From Gemmatimonadota bacterium (GTDB lineage: Bacteria; Gemmatimonadota; Gemmatimonadetes; Longimicrobiales; Gaopeijiaceae): DNA of 64,000 nt. The position numbers and the translations under genes are program-made. Every line of letters starts with the position of its first letter. Position 1 is the first letter of the stretch. The stretch is taken from NCBI GenBank assembly GCA_030430625.1, contig JAUIKL010000002.1, positions 1-64,000 of the forward strand, given 5' to 3'. The notes under the pieces were generated by a model. The model was not told the origin of the DNA, made no database searches, and worked only from the letters and a program-made list of their open reading frames with translations. Below, piece by piece: positions 47,938-58,261 of this stretch.

Positions 47938-50900
47938 CAGCCCTCGCGAGCCTCGCTTCGGGCCACCCGATCCGCAATCGCTCCGAGCTCTCGCGTCGCC
48001 ACCGACGCGGCCGCCAACCCGATCTCACCCTCCTCCCGCAGCTCGGTGCTGATCGAATCGAAGCGCTCTACCTCCCGCTGCGTAAGAAGACCAGGGTAGT
48101 CCGACCCGGCCCCACTCCGGTTGGTCCGCGCCGCTCGCTGCATCAGACCCACCGTCAGCGCTCGGTGCGCCCGAGACAGGTCGGAGGAGAGCACCTGTAC
48201 GGCGCGCTGCTCCCACGGGTCGTCGCCTGCCGACGCAAACGTCTTGCGGCGCAGCCACGGAATCTCGAACCGGGCCGATGCCTGATAGTACGCGCGGGCC
48301 GTCGCTACCGCCTCCGACCCCGTCTCGCGCGCGATCCCGAGGATCTCGAGGATCTGATCGAGGAACCGAAGGGTGATCAGCCGCCGGGAGAACGCTTCGT
48401 CCGCACCCAGCTCCTGGATCTCGCGAACCCGCGCCTCGAACAGCTGGAGTTCTTCACCGGCGACCACCTCCCCGAAGGCGTCGCGCAACTCCGCGAGTCC
48501 AGAGAGGTTCTGGTCGACGATGTCGGCGGCTTCGTGCTCCGGATCCTTGTTCAACAGGACCCACCGCGTCGTGCGCTCGAGCACACGTGAGAGGGCGAGC
48601 AGCCATCGGTACGAGACGCGCGCGTTCAGCGAGGTACTCTGGGTGGCCATCTGGCCCAGCAGCGCCCGGTGATCGGAGAGCCGTGAAGCGACGAGCCAGG
48701 CTCGAACGACCTCCTCGGCACCCGCACCGGTATCCCGCATCACGCGGGTCACGAAGCCGGCCCCCATCAGGTCCACGAGATCGTTGGTGACCTCGGCCGT
48801 GATGATCTCCCGACGGAGTCGGTGCCCGTCGAGGTTGGCCTCGCCGGCCGCACGCATGGCCTTGGCCGGGAAGTACCCGAGGAGGTAGCTGTACGTGGCC
48901 GGATCGTCCGGAAGTCGGCCCGCAAGCAGCTGTCCCTTCAACCGAAGCTTCGAGTAGGCCAGGAGGACACAGAGCTCCGGTCGGGCCATCGCCTGACTCC
49001 GCCCCTTTCGTTCGGCAAGAACGTCCGCGGAGGGGAGGCGCTCGGCGGCTCGATCGAGTTCCCCCGCCTTCTCCAGCGTGTACATCAGGTCGCGGAAGTC
49101 GTCGAGCGATTCCTTCGAGCGACGCTCGTCGAGCGAGATGGCGAGGCTCTGGGACCGGTTGTTCTCCAGGACGAGCTCCGCCACCGCTTCGGTCAGCTCC
49201 TCCAGCAGCTCGTTGCGCTCGTCCGCCGTGAGGGAACCAGCCTGAACCGCGGGCGCGAGCAGGATCTTGAGGTTCACCTCATGATCCGACATGTCGACGC
49301 CGGCCGAGTTGTCCAACGCGTCGGTGTTGAGGCGGCCACCCGCAAGCGCGTACTCGACCCGCGCCCGCTGCGTCATGCCGAGGTTGCCGCCCTCGCCGAT
49401 CACGTCACAGCGAAGGGCGCCGGCATCGACTCGAACCGCATCGTTGGCCGGATCCCCGGCGTCCGCGTGGGTCTCGGTGGCCGACTTCACGTAGGTGCCG
49501 ATCCCACCGTTCCACAGGAGCTCGACCGGGGCAGCCAGCACGGCCTGAATGAGCGCCTCCCCGTTGGTCGGGGCCTCCTCGTCGTCCTTGATGCCCAATG
49601 CCGCGCGCGCCTGAGGGGTCAGTTCGACCTCCTTGGCCCCGCGGGGCACGATCATCCCTCCCTCGCTCATGAGGGAGGTGTCGTAGTCCTCCCAGCTCGA
49701 GCGACCGAGCGCGAACATCCGTTTGCGCTCCTCGTACGTGGTGGCCGGGTCCGGATCGGGATCGATGAAGATGTGCCGGTGATCGAACGCGGCGATCAAG
49801 CGGATGTGCTCGGACAACAGCATTCCGTTCCCGAAGACATCCCCGCTCATGTCCCCGATACCCGCCACGGTGAAGGGCTCGGCCTGGATGTCCTTCCCTT
49901 TCTCCCGGAAGTGACGACGCACGCACTCCCACGCCCCCCGGGCTGTGATCCCGACAGACTTGTGGTCGTACCCGTGTGACCCGCCCGAGGCGAAAGCGTC
50001 GTCGAGCCAGAATTCGTAGTCGGCCGAAACCCCGTTCGCGATGTCCGAGAAGGTCGCGGTCCCCTTGTCGGCAGCCACGACGAGATACGGATCGGGCGGA
50101 TCGAAAGCCACGACGTCCGGAGCCGGCTGGGTCTCCCCTCCCACGATGTTGTCGGTGAGATCGAGGAGACCTCGGATCAGGGTCTGGTACTGGGCCTTCC
50201 CTTCCGCGAACCACTCCTCTCGATCGGAAGGCGTGTACCGGGTGACGAAGCCACCCTTCGAGCCTCCGGGCACGATGACGGCGTTCTTCACCATCTGCGT
50301 GTTCACGAGGCCGAGAACCTCGGTCCGGAAGTCGTCGGGTCGATCGCTCCACCGGATCCCGCCGCGGGCCACGGTCGAGCCCCGAAGATGCACACCTTCC
50401 ATCCTCGACGAGTGAACCCACACCTCGAAGAGGAGTTCGGTCGCCCGACTGTTGGCCAGATCCCCGACGAGGAATTTGAAGGAGATGTAGGGTACCCCCC
50501 CCGACCGGTATGTCGGCTTCGTCCCTCCACGTCGGTAGAAGTTGGTTCGGACGGCCGAAGAGATGACCTCCTCGAGCCTCCGCAGCGCGCGATCGTCGGC
50601 CAGGAGCGCGACACTCCGCAACGACGCATGGAATACGCGCAGGATGTCCTCGGCGGCCGAATCCCGCTGGGCCGTCGTCCGGGCGATCGCGGGATCGAAT
50701 CTCACTCGGAAGAGGTCGAAGAGGACCTTGGCGATCCCCGGGTACTGAACGAGTGCGGTCTGGAGCGCCGCCCGGGACGGGACCGAGCCCCGTTGGAAGG
50801 CGTAGCCCGAGAATCCCCGCAGCACGTCGATCTCCCGCCAAGTGAGTCCGGCCGTGACGACCAGAGCATTGAGCGGGTCGCTGATCACGTCGCCGGCTCG

Positions 50901-52856
50901 GGCCGCGAGCAGCGTACTCGAGAGGCGGTCGGAACACTCTTCGACGACCAGACGATGTCCCGCGGCATCCTGAATGGCAAAGACGTAGATGGTGGCTTCG
51001 GGCTCACCGTCTCGCTCGACCTCGTAGGGCTTCATGGCCAGAACACGAAGCCCCGCGTTCTCCAGGATCGGCATGAAGTCCGAGAGAACCAGGCGTGAGG
51101 ATCGGAGGAAAACCTTGAGCTCGGTCGCGTCCTGGACCCCCGCCACTGACTCGTCGTCGGCGTGGTTGGTCAGGCGGATCGAGATCTGCTCCCCCTCGTC
51201 GAGCAGTCGCTCCATCTCGAGGATGTCGTCGACGGCGATCGCCGGGTCGGCAGCCGCCTGGTACTCGCGGCTCAGGGCCTGTCCATAGTACTCGGCGAGG
51301 CGCGCCGCTTCGTCCGTCGAACACGAAGCCTCCAGCCCGTCCTGCACCCGATCCGCCCACGTGCGGATGATGCCCGCAACCAACACCTCCAACTCCGCCT
51401 CGGTCACCGCGCTCACAGACTCGGGCTCGGCGCCGATGTAGAAGTGGAGCCGGGCCTGGTCTCCCTCACCCATGGCCAGATGGTAGTTGAGCACGTCACC
51501 CCGATAGGCCTCGACGAGTGCCGCTTCGATCTGCTTCCGGATCGTCCCCGAGAAGCGGTCCCGCGCGACGATGATCAGGACGGACACACCGCGCTGGAGG
51601 GGATCCTCGCGGACCGCCACGCGCACCTCGCCACGACCGTACGAGTCGAGAATGGCCCGGATATCCTGACCGACCTCTTCGACCGACTCCAGGAAGAGCT
51701 GCTCCTTGGGGAGCGAGTCGAAGATCGTGATGGTCTCCTTGTAGTCGTGCGATCCCTCTCGCACACCGGCCGCATCGAGAACGTCGGCCAGCTTCACCCG
51801 GAGGACCGGTATCGTGCCCGACGGTTCGGCGTAGGCCTTGGAGGTGAACAGGCCGATGAAGCGGTGCTCCCCGATCACCTCTCCGGCATCCGAGAGCTTC
51901 TTGACTCCGACGTAGTCCATCCGGGCACGTCGGTGTACGGTGGACTCCGCGTTCGTCTTGTTGACGATCAAGACCGGACCGTGCATCGCCAGCTGCCGCA
52001 TGCCGGACTCGAGCTTCGAGAGCGGCACGGGTTCGGCGAACCGTGACTCCCCCTCGTTGCGGAGGAGGCCGAGCCCACTGCCCGGCTCGACGACAACGGC
52101 GGGCTCGGGCCCGGCGTCGGTCAGGAGGTCGTAACCACGGTATCCGAGGAAGACGAAGCCGCCGTCGCGAAGCCACCGCAGAAAGGCCTGAATCTCCTCG
52201 AACTCGTCGGAGCGCTCGGGGAAGCGCTGCGCATGCTCTCCGACTCCGTCCACGATGACGTCGAGCACGCCGAGCATCGGTTTGAAGTCGTCCGTCGCCC
52301 GCACGACGTCCTGAAGTCTGCGACGGACCTCGGTCAGGAGGGCATCACGGCGCTCCGAGTCCTCGATCCGAGCGATCTCACAGTGGACGATCGACTCCTT
52401 GGCCCCGCCGTCCGATGGCGCGTGGACCCCCACCACCTCACCATCGGCACCCCGCTCGATGTCGAGGATCGGATACACCATCCGCTCGATAGCGTATCCA
52501 GCCGCTCCGATGCACTCCCGGATCGAGTCGATGATGAAGGGTCGCTCCGAGACGTTGGTGCGGATGACCGTGACATCGTCACCCCACTCGCCGTCCGGAT
52601 TCTCGACGGCGACATCCACCCGTGACGCACGCGTCGACTGGAGGAAGCCGAACGTCGATGTCGCCATGGCCGCGAGTTCGTCGGCCGAACGGGCCCGGAG
52701 TAACTCCTCGGGCGCGCGGGACAGAAAGAGACGTGTGAAGGCGAGGAGAAGCGGGTCGGCTCCTCCAGGTCGCGCCTCGAGCTTGCGGCACGCCGACACG
52801 ATGGCCGGCGACTCCGCGCGGAGCCGCCGTTCGGCCGCTCCCGGTTGGTCGCTCAT
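47937..52856 (-). CDS. NAD-specific glutamate dehydrogenase (large 180-kDa type)
   Basis: ~1640 aa; RGGIRWSDRPDDFRTEVLGLVNTQMVKNAVIVPGGSKGGFV; GIGDMSGDVFGNGML. Confidence 0.95.
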   Translation of the reverse strand: MSDQPGAAERRLRAESPAIVSACRKLEARPGGADPLLLAFTRLFLSRAPEELLRARSADELAAMATSTFGFLQSTRASRVDVAVENPDGEWGDDVTVIRTNVSERPFIIDSIRECIGAAGYAIERMVYPILDIERGADGEVVGVHAPSDGGAKESIVHCEIARIEDSERRDALLTEVRRRLQDVVRATDDFKPMLGVLDVIVDGVGEHAQRFPERSDEFEEIQAFLRWLRDGGFVFLGYRGYDLLTDAGPEPAVVVEPGSGLGLLRNEGESRFAEPVPLSKLESGMRQLAMHGPVLIVNKTNAESTVHRRARMDYVGVKKLSDAGEVIGEHRFIGLFTSKAYAEPSGTIPVLRVKLADVLDAAGVREGSHDYKETITIFDSLPKEQLFLESVEEVGQDIRAILDSYGRGEVRVAVREDPLQRGVSVLIIVARDRFSGTIRKQIEAALVEAYRGDVLNYHLAMGEGDQARLHFYIGAEPESVSAVTEAELEVLVAGIIRTWADRVQDGLEASCSTDEAARLAEYYGQALSREYQAAADPAIAVDDILEMERLLDEGEQISIRLTNHADDESVAGVQDATELKVFLRSSRLVLSDFMPILENAGLRVLAMKPYEVERDGEPEATIYVFAIQDAAGHRLVVEECSDRLSSTLLAARAGDVISDPLNALVVTAGLTWREIDVLRGFSGYAFQRGSVPSRAALQTALVQYPGIAKVLFDLFRVRFDPAIARTTAQRDSAAEDILRVFHASLRSVALLADDRALRRLEEVISSAVRTNFYRRGGTKPTYRSGGVPYISFKFLVGDLANSRATELLFEVWVHSSRMEGVHLRGSTVARGGIRWSDRPDDFRTEVLGLVNTQMVKNAVIVPGGSKGGFVTRYTPSDREEWFAEGKAQYQTLIRGLLDLTDNIVGGETQPAPDVVAFDPPDPYLVVAADKGTATFSDIANGVSADYEFWLDDAFASGGSHGYDHKSVGITARGAWECVRRHFREKGKDIQAEPFTVAGIGDMSGDVFGNGMLLSEHIRLIAAFDHRHIFIDPDPDPATTYEERKRMFALGRSSWEDYDTSLMSEGGMIVPRGAKEVELTPQARAALGIKDDEEAPTNGEALIQAVLAAPVELLWNGGIGTYVKSATETHADAGDPANDAVRVDAGALRCDVIGEGGNLGMTQRARVEYALAGGRLNTDALDNSAGVDMSDHEVNLKILLAPAVQAGSLTADERNELLEELTEAVAELVLENNRSQSLAISLDERRSKESLDDFRDLMYTLEKAGELDRAAERLPSADVLAERKGRSQAMARPELCVLLAYSKLRLKGQLLAGRLPDDPATYSYLLGYFPAKAMRAAGEANLDGHRLRREIITAEVTNDLVDLMGAGFVTRVMRDTGAGAEEVVRAWLVASRLSDHRALLGQMATQSTSLNARVSYRWLLALSRVLERTTRWVLLNKDPEHEAADIVDQNLSGLAELRDAFGEVVAGEELQLFEARVREIQELGADEAFSRRLITLRFLDQILEILGIARETGSEAVATARAYYQASARFEIPWLRRKTFASAGDDPWEQRAVQVLSSDLSRAHRALTVGLMQRAARTNRSGAGSDYPGLLTQREVERFDSISTELREEGEIGLAAASVATRELGAIADRVARSEAREG

Positions 52857-52991
52857 ATGGTTGGACGGGACGTCGCGCCGGTACAAGAAGCGCGGGGGTT
52901 GTGACGGACCAGTGGACTACAACGTTACCTGAGATCCGCCCGGCGGGAAACCGAAAATTCCCAGGGTCGAAGCATTGCTCTAGGTTGGTCC

Positions 52992-54239
52992 ATGCGCTTT
53001 CTGCACATCGCCGATGTTCACCTCGACACGGGCTTCGCAGGCCGGTCGGACGAGGTCCGGGCCCGCCTTCGCGAGGCGTCGAGAACGGCCTTCGTCCGCG
53101 CCGTCGACCTGGCGATCCGTGAAGACGTCCACGCGATTCTGATTGCCGGGGATCTCTTCGACGGAGACCGGCTCTCCTTCGAGACGGAGCGCTTTCTTCT
53201 CCGCGAGACCGAGCGTCTTCAGGACCATCAGATCACGGTCGTCTACGCCACCGGGAACCACGATCCGGGTGGCAACACGGGCGGCCCCCGAACCCTGCCA
53301 TGGCCCGCGTGTGTCCGCGTGGCGGACGACCGCACCCCACGGCGTTTCCAGATCCTCGACCGGCAACGCGACCCCGTCGGTTTCATCACCGCGGTCGGCC
53401 ACGACGGCCCGCGCGTGTCCGAAGACCTGTCGCGGTTGCTTCCCGCTCCCGGTGACGAACTGCCGGAGGTAGCGCTTCTCCATACTCAGGTACACTCGTC
53501 CGAGGCGGCGGAGCAACACCACGCCTACGCCCCGTCCGATCTTACCTGGCTTCGGCATGCGGGCTACGACTACTGGGCGCTCGGCCACATTCACGTCGGG
53601 CAGGAGTTGTCGGACGACCCACCGATCTGGTACTCGGGGAGTCTGCAGGGGAAGACCCACGGTGACCGCGGCGCGCGCGGTGGATTGCTGGTCGACCTGT
53701 CCGATCGCCGGAATCCCGCCGTCTCCTTTCGCTCCCTGGCACCCGTGCGATGGGACACGATCGAAGCATCCCACCTCGATCACGTCGATTCGCTCGACGA
53801 GTTGGAACGGGCCATCCGTGTGGCCTGGCAAGCCGTGCGCGATGCCGACCCCGCGCCCCACGACATCGAGTGGATGGTCCGAGTCGTCTTGTCCGGGCCA
53901 TGCCCACTCTGGTCGGAGCTTCGTACCGAGGAAGATCGAGCCACTCTCGGGCGCGAACTGAGGGGTGTGCTCGGCGCCCTCGACGTGCTCGTCGTCGCCG
54001 ACACCGTCCACCCCGTCCTCCCGCTGGACGAGCACCGACTCCGCACCGATGTACTGGGGGAGGTCCTCCGTCTCTCTGACGCGGTACGCGGGGGGCGGGT
54101 CTCTTTGCACGGAGTACTCGAGGGGGGGCTGGCCGGGGTGACCGGCGACGACCCCGCTGCGATCGATGCCTACGTCCGCGACCTGCTGGGCGGGGCCGAT
54201 GGCGAATTGGCCGCGCGCCTGCTCGAGGGAGAGTCGTGA
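52992..54239 (+). CDS. SbcD/YhaO-like DNA repair metallophosphoesterase
   Basis: HIADVHLD, AGDLFDGD, GNHDPGG, LGHIHVGQ metallophosphoesterase motifs. Confidence 0.92.
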   Translation: MRFLHIADVHLDTGFAGRSDEVRARLREASRTAFVRAVDLAIREDVHAILIAGDLFDGDRLSFETERFLLRETERLQDHQITVVYATGNHDPGGNTGGPRTLPWPACVRVADDRTPRRFQILDRQRDPVGFITAVGHDGPRVSEDLSRLLPAPGDELPEVALLHTQVHSSEAAEQHHAYAPSDLTWLRHAGYDYWALGHIHVGQELSDDPPIWYSGSLQGKTHGDRGARGGLLVDLSDRRNPAVSFRSLAPVRWDTIEASHLDHVDSLDELERAIRVAWQAVRDADPAPHDIEWMVRVVLSGPCPLWSELRTEEDRATLGRELRGVLGALDVLVVADTVHPVLPLDEHRLRTDVLGEVLRLSDAVRGGRVSLHGVLEGGLAGVTGDDPAAIDAYVRDLLGGADGELAARLLEGES

Positions 54240-56872
54240 GGATCGAGCAGTTCAGGATCGACGGATTCGGTCGCCTGGCCGGCCTGGAGGTCGAGTCTCT
54301 GGGGTCTTTGGTGGCGGTGGTCGGCCCGAACGAGGCCGGGAAGTCCACGCTGTTCCACTTCCTCACGACGGCGCTCTACGGCTTCAAGCCCGCCTCGCGT
54401 GACAAGAACCCGCACGTTCCATGGAGTAGCGACGAGGCGGGAGGGTCGGTGCTCATCCGACTGTCGGACGGTCGATGCGCCGAAGTGGAGCGCAGGCTTC
54501 GGTCCTCTCCGCGAGGAGTTCTGCGCATCGGCTCCGAGGAATCGGATCTGAGAAACCAGCCCGTCCCGTGGGTGAACCACGTCCCGCACCCTGTCTTCCG
54601 ACAGGTCTTCGCAATCACACTGGCCGAGCTGGCGGGCCTCGACTCGAACACCTGGCTGAGTATCCAGGACCGAGTGCTGGGATCGATGGGCGCGTCCGAT
54701 CTCAGGGGCGCTCGCTCGGTCGCGGAACAGCTGGAGCAGGAAGCCGGTGAAATCTGGCGCCCCAGTCGCCGCGGGAACCAGCGGCTGAGAGACCTGAAGC
54801 AGTCCACCCGCGCGCTTCGAAATCGGCGCCAGGAAGCGCTCGAGCGGGACCGACGCATTCGCACGCTCGTTGAGGAGCGTGAGAACGAACGCGTCCTGCT
54901 CAGCGAGGCCCGGACCGAGCGTCAGGCTCACAAGGTGTCGCTGGAAGTGACGACCGAGTTGCTACCGGTGCGGAGGCGTCTCGAGCGGGTCGAGCAACTT
55001 CGCGAGGAGGGTGGGGGCCGCGAAGAGTTGGCGAGACTCCCCGAGCGGTTGGTCGATACGGTCGAGTCACTCCGCCGGCAAGCAGAAGAAGCCCGGAGAC
55101 AGGTCGAGGACAACGAGGGCGAGCTCGCCGCCGCCGAGGCCCTTCGGGCCGCGGTCACCGAGCGCCACCGAGGGGTCCTCGACCGCGAAGGCGAGATTCA
55201 CCGGTTCGGAGCCCAGGTCGCCGGAACCGAGAAGGAGTTGGAGCAACGGTCCAGTTACAACGCCGAGCTCGCCGAGATCGAGGGGCGCTCCGAGGCCGCG
55301 ATCACACAGCTCCTGGACCGGACGGTCGACGAAGACGTCGAGGCCGCGCTCGACGGTCTTTCGCTCTCTCTGCTGAGGGACCGAATCCAACGGCTCCAGG
55401 AGCGGGAAGGTGCTCGTGGCGACGAACGCTCTTCCCCTACGTCGGCGCCCAGAGGAGTCGTCCCCGCCCTCGTCGCGATCGCCGCGGGGGTGGGGTTGTG
55501 GATCTGGGGGGTCGACACCGACGCGACTCTGCTGGCCTCGGTCGGCGGAGCTCTCGCGGCCGTGGGGCTTGCGTGGGGCATCCTCGTTCGCGCCCGCCCA
55601 GGGGCCGGGAAAGAACCCGGGCCCGTAGATGAGGTCGACGAACTCCGTTCGAAGGTCCGCCTCATGCTCGCGCCCCTTCCCCTACGCAACGAGTGGCTCG
55701 ACCGCCCGACGATGGGCCTGGTGGAGGACCTCGGCCGCCTGCGTGAACTCCGCCGGGCACGCGGCTCGGTGTTGCGAAGGATCGAAGGGCTGGACCGACT
55801 CGCACGCGAGACGGACGAGAACTGTCGCCGGCTCGCCGAGACGCTTTCGGTCGCGGTGCCCGGATCGTCGACCGCCGCCGTTTCCCACTTCCGCGACCTC
55901 CTGGCCGAGGCTCAGCGCGTCGAGAGCGAGGCCAGGGCGGCCGAGCGCGACCGCGTGCGTCTCGAGCGCAGCCACACACGGGCGCGGACGGAAGCGGAGC
56001 GACTCAGCGGGGAGGTCGCAGCGCTCATGGGGCGGGTCTTCGAGGTCACCGGCGCGACCGACATCGACGCGGTCGAGCAGGTGCAGCGGCGCCTCGTGGC
56101 GCACGCGGAGGCCGACCGGCTCGAACGTGAACTCCTGAGGGAGCATCCGGACCTCGACGAACTGCGGGAGCGCATCCGGCAGACGGAGGAGAGTGGCGTT
56201 CCGTGGAACCGCCGAGCGGAAGAGGTGGCTCGGCTCCGCAGCCGAATCGAAGAGCTCGACACGATCATCGAGGCGGGGGTCGGTCGGGCAGAAGCGCTCG
56301 ACAGTGAGGTGGCGAACCTACGGCGCCTCGAGACGGCGGACAGCGTCGACAGCGCGCTGATCGACGCGCAGGAATCGGAGCGGGCGCTGGCCCGGGAGCG
56401 GGACAAGAAGTGGGTCATGGCCCAACTGATTCGGGAGGCGGACCGCCGCTTCCGGGAGGAGCACCAGCCGGACCTGCTCCGCCGCGCCTCCGACCACCTC
56501 CGCACCCTGACCGACGGACGGTACCAGCGTCTGCTGATCGACGAGTCCGGCGGGAACGCGACGTTCCAACTCGTCGGCCCCGGCCTTCCCCACCCGATCC
56601 CGTTGGCCGCGCCCATCTCGACGGGCACGATCGAGCAGGCGTACCTGAGCCTGCGTCTGGCCATCGTCGACCACCTCGACGAAGGGTCGGAGACGCTCCC
56701 CCTGTTCGTCGACGAAGCCTTCGTGAACTGGGACTCGACCCGTCGCGACCACGGTCTCGACACCCTGTCCCGACTCGCGCAGAACCGCCAGATCTTCGCC
56801 TTCACCTGTCACCCACGAATGGCGGCGCGGCTCGAAGAGCACGGCGCACGGGTGCTCGAGTTGGAGCGGTGA
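54236..56872 (+). CDS. YhaN-like SMC/Rad50-type AAA ATPase
   Basis: Walker A GPNEAGKST; long coiled coil; GTGA overlap with the nuclease gene. Confidence 0.9.
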   Translation: MRIEQFRIDGFGRLAGLEVESLGSLVAVVGPNEAGKSTLFHFLTTALYGFKPASRDKNPHVPWSSDEAGGSVLIRLSDGRCAEVERRLRSSPRGVLRIGSEESDLRNQPVPWVNHVPHPVFRQVFAITLAELAGLDSNTWLSIQDRVLGSMGASDLRGARSVAEQLEQEAGEIWRPSRRGNQRLRDLKQSTRALRNRRQEALERDRRIRTLVEERENERVLLSEARTERQAHKVSLEVTTELLPVRRRLERVEQLREEGGGREELARLPERLVDTVESLRRQAEEARRQVEDNEGELAAAEALRAAVTERHRGVLDREGEIHRFGAQVAGTEKELEQRSSYNAELAEIEGRSEAAITQLLDRTVDEDVEAALDGLSLSLLRDRIQRLQEREGARGDERSSPTSAPRGVVPALVAIAAGVGLWIWGVDTDATLLASVGGALAAVGLAWGILVRARPGAGKEPGPVDEVDELRSKVRLMLAPLPLRNEWLDRPTMGLVEDLGRLRELRRARGSVLRRIEGLDRLARETDENCRRLAETLSVAVPGSSTAAVSHFRDLLAEAQRVESEARAAERDRVRLERSHTRARTEAERLSGEVAALMGRVFEVTGATDIDAVEQVQRRLVAHAEADRLERELLREHPDLDELRERIRQTEESGVPWNRRAEEVARLRSRIEELDTIIEAGVGRAEALDSEVANLRRLETADSVDSALIDAQESERALARERDKKWVMAQLIREADRRFREEHQPDLLRRASDHLRTLTDGRYQRLLIDESGGNATFQLVGPGLPHPIPLAAPISTGTIEQAYLSLRLAIVDHLDEGSETLPLFVDEAFVNWDSTRRDHGLDTLSRLAQNRQIFAFTCHPRMAARLEEHGARVLELER

Positions 56873-57747
56873 ACGACGGCGGAGTGGCCGAGCCCACCCG
56901 GCAGCCGCTCGCCATCCGGCGATACGGAGCGGCCCCAGAAGCCGGTGGGCACGCGTACCTGCTGATCCACGGCTTCGGAGGCTCGTCCTTCACGTGGAGA
57001 GGTTGGGCACCCGCGTTGGGGGCGCTCGGGACGACCTACACCGTCGACCTGACCGGCTTCGGTGATGCGCCCAAACCGGGTAAAGGCCCGTACGACCTGC
57101 CGACACAAGCGGACCGAATCGTGGCGTTCGCTCGCGATCGACACCTCGGGGCCATGACGCTGATCGGTCACTCGATGGGGGGTGGAGTCGCCCTCCTGCT
57201 CGCCACACGACTGCTCGACCGCCCGTCGGTGGACGTTCGCGCACTCGTTCTCGTGGCAGCAGCCGCCTATCCGCAGCGGCTGCCACCCTTTGTCGGGCTC
57301 TCGCGACACCCTCGACTGACGAGAGGCCTCGCGAAGTCGATCGGCTTGCGGCGGATCGTGAAGACTACCCTTCGTTCGATCGTGCACGACCCTTCGTCGG
57401 TCGACGACGCTCAGGTCGACGCCTACACCGCTCCGCTCGAGTCGGAGGGCGGGCTGGAGGCGGCCATGGCAACGGGCCGAAGCATCGTCCCCCCCGACCT
57501 CGACGAGATCACCGCGAAGTACCCCCGGCTGACGATGCCGACCCTGGCGCTTTGGGGTGACGCGGACCGCGTCGTCCCCATCTGGGTCGGCCAGCGCCTG
57601 GCCCGCGAGCTTCCGCGCGCCGAACTGCACGTCCTCGAGGCGTGCGGGCACGTGCCTTCGGAAGAGCGCCCCGATGCCTCCCTTGCCGTCCTCCTCGACT
57701 TCCTCGAGCGGTACGAACTCGCACCTCCGACCCGGCGGAACCCCTGA
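56869..57747 (+). CDS. Alpha/beta hydrolase
   Basis: LLIHGFGGSSFTWRGW, LIGHSMGGGVAL, GDADRVVP, CGHVPSEERP; GTG start coupled to upstream stop. Confidence 0.9.
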   Translation: MNDGGVAEPTRQPLAIRRYGAAPEAGGHAYLLIHGFGGSSFTWRGWAPALGALGTTYTVDLTGFGDAPKPGKGPYDLPTQADRIVAFARDRHLGAMTLIGHSMGGGVALLLATRLLDRPSVDVRALVLVAAAAYPQRLPPFVGLSRHPRLTRGLAKSIGLRRIVKTTLRSIVHDPSSVDDAQVDAYTAPLESEGGLEAAMATGRSIVPPDLDEITAKYPRLTMPTLALWGDADRVVPIWVGQRLARELPRAELHVLEACGHVPSEERPDASLAVLLDFLERYELAPPTRRNP

Positions 57748-58247
57748 TGCTGATCGACGACCTGGCCGAGTACGACGGAAAGTCGGTGGTCGTGCTCGAG
57801 GCGATCGCGAAGCGGTACGAAGACGATCCGGGCGCCGTCAGCCGGGCCGTGGCACTGGCCGCGTCCGCGGACGGCCACACCGCCGCAGGGGCGACGTGGC
57901 TTCTTCGGAGTTGGCTGCGGGGCGGGGCGTCCATCGACTCGCACGACGTCGTCTCGCTGGGCCACCGACTCCGGGAGATGACGGACCCGTGGGCTCGCCT
58001 CCACGTCTGTCAGACGGTGGGTCTCCTCGACATCGGCCCCGACGTAGCGGTCGAGTTCTACGACTTCCTTCTGGAGGCGGCGTCGGCGCCACGCCCCTTT
58101 CTCAGGGCCTGGGGAACCGATGGGTTGGTCCGCCTCGCGTCGGCACATCCGCAGTACGCGGAGGCCGCGGAACGTGCCCTGGAACGCGCCGTTGCCGACG
58201 AGGCAGCCTCGGTCCGCGCCCGCGCCCGACAGATCCTGGCCGAGTGA
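57747..58247 (+). CDS. HEAT-like helical repeat small protein, unknown function
   Basis: TGATG overlap with hydrolase; alpha-helical repeat composition. Confidence 0.6.
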   Translation: MLIDDLAEYDGKSVVVLEAIAKRYEDDPGAVSRAVALAASADGHTAAGATWLLRSWLRGGASIDSHDVVSLGHRLREMTDPWARLHVCQTVGLLDIGPDVAVEFYDFLLEAASAPRPFLRAWGTDGLVRLASAHPQYAEAAERALERAVADEAASVRARARQILAE

Positions 58248-58261
58248 ATCGGGGCCAGTCG

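Noticed and set aside
50388-52046. + strand ORFs inside the NAD-GDH gene
   Set aside because: Antisense shadows of a strongly supported 1640-codon gene.
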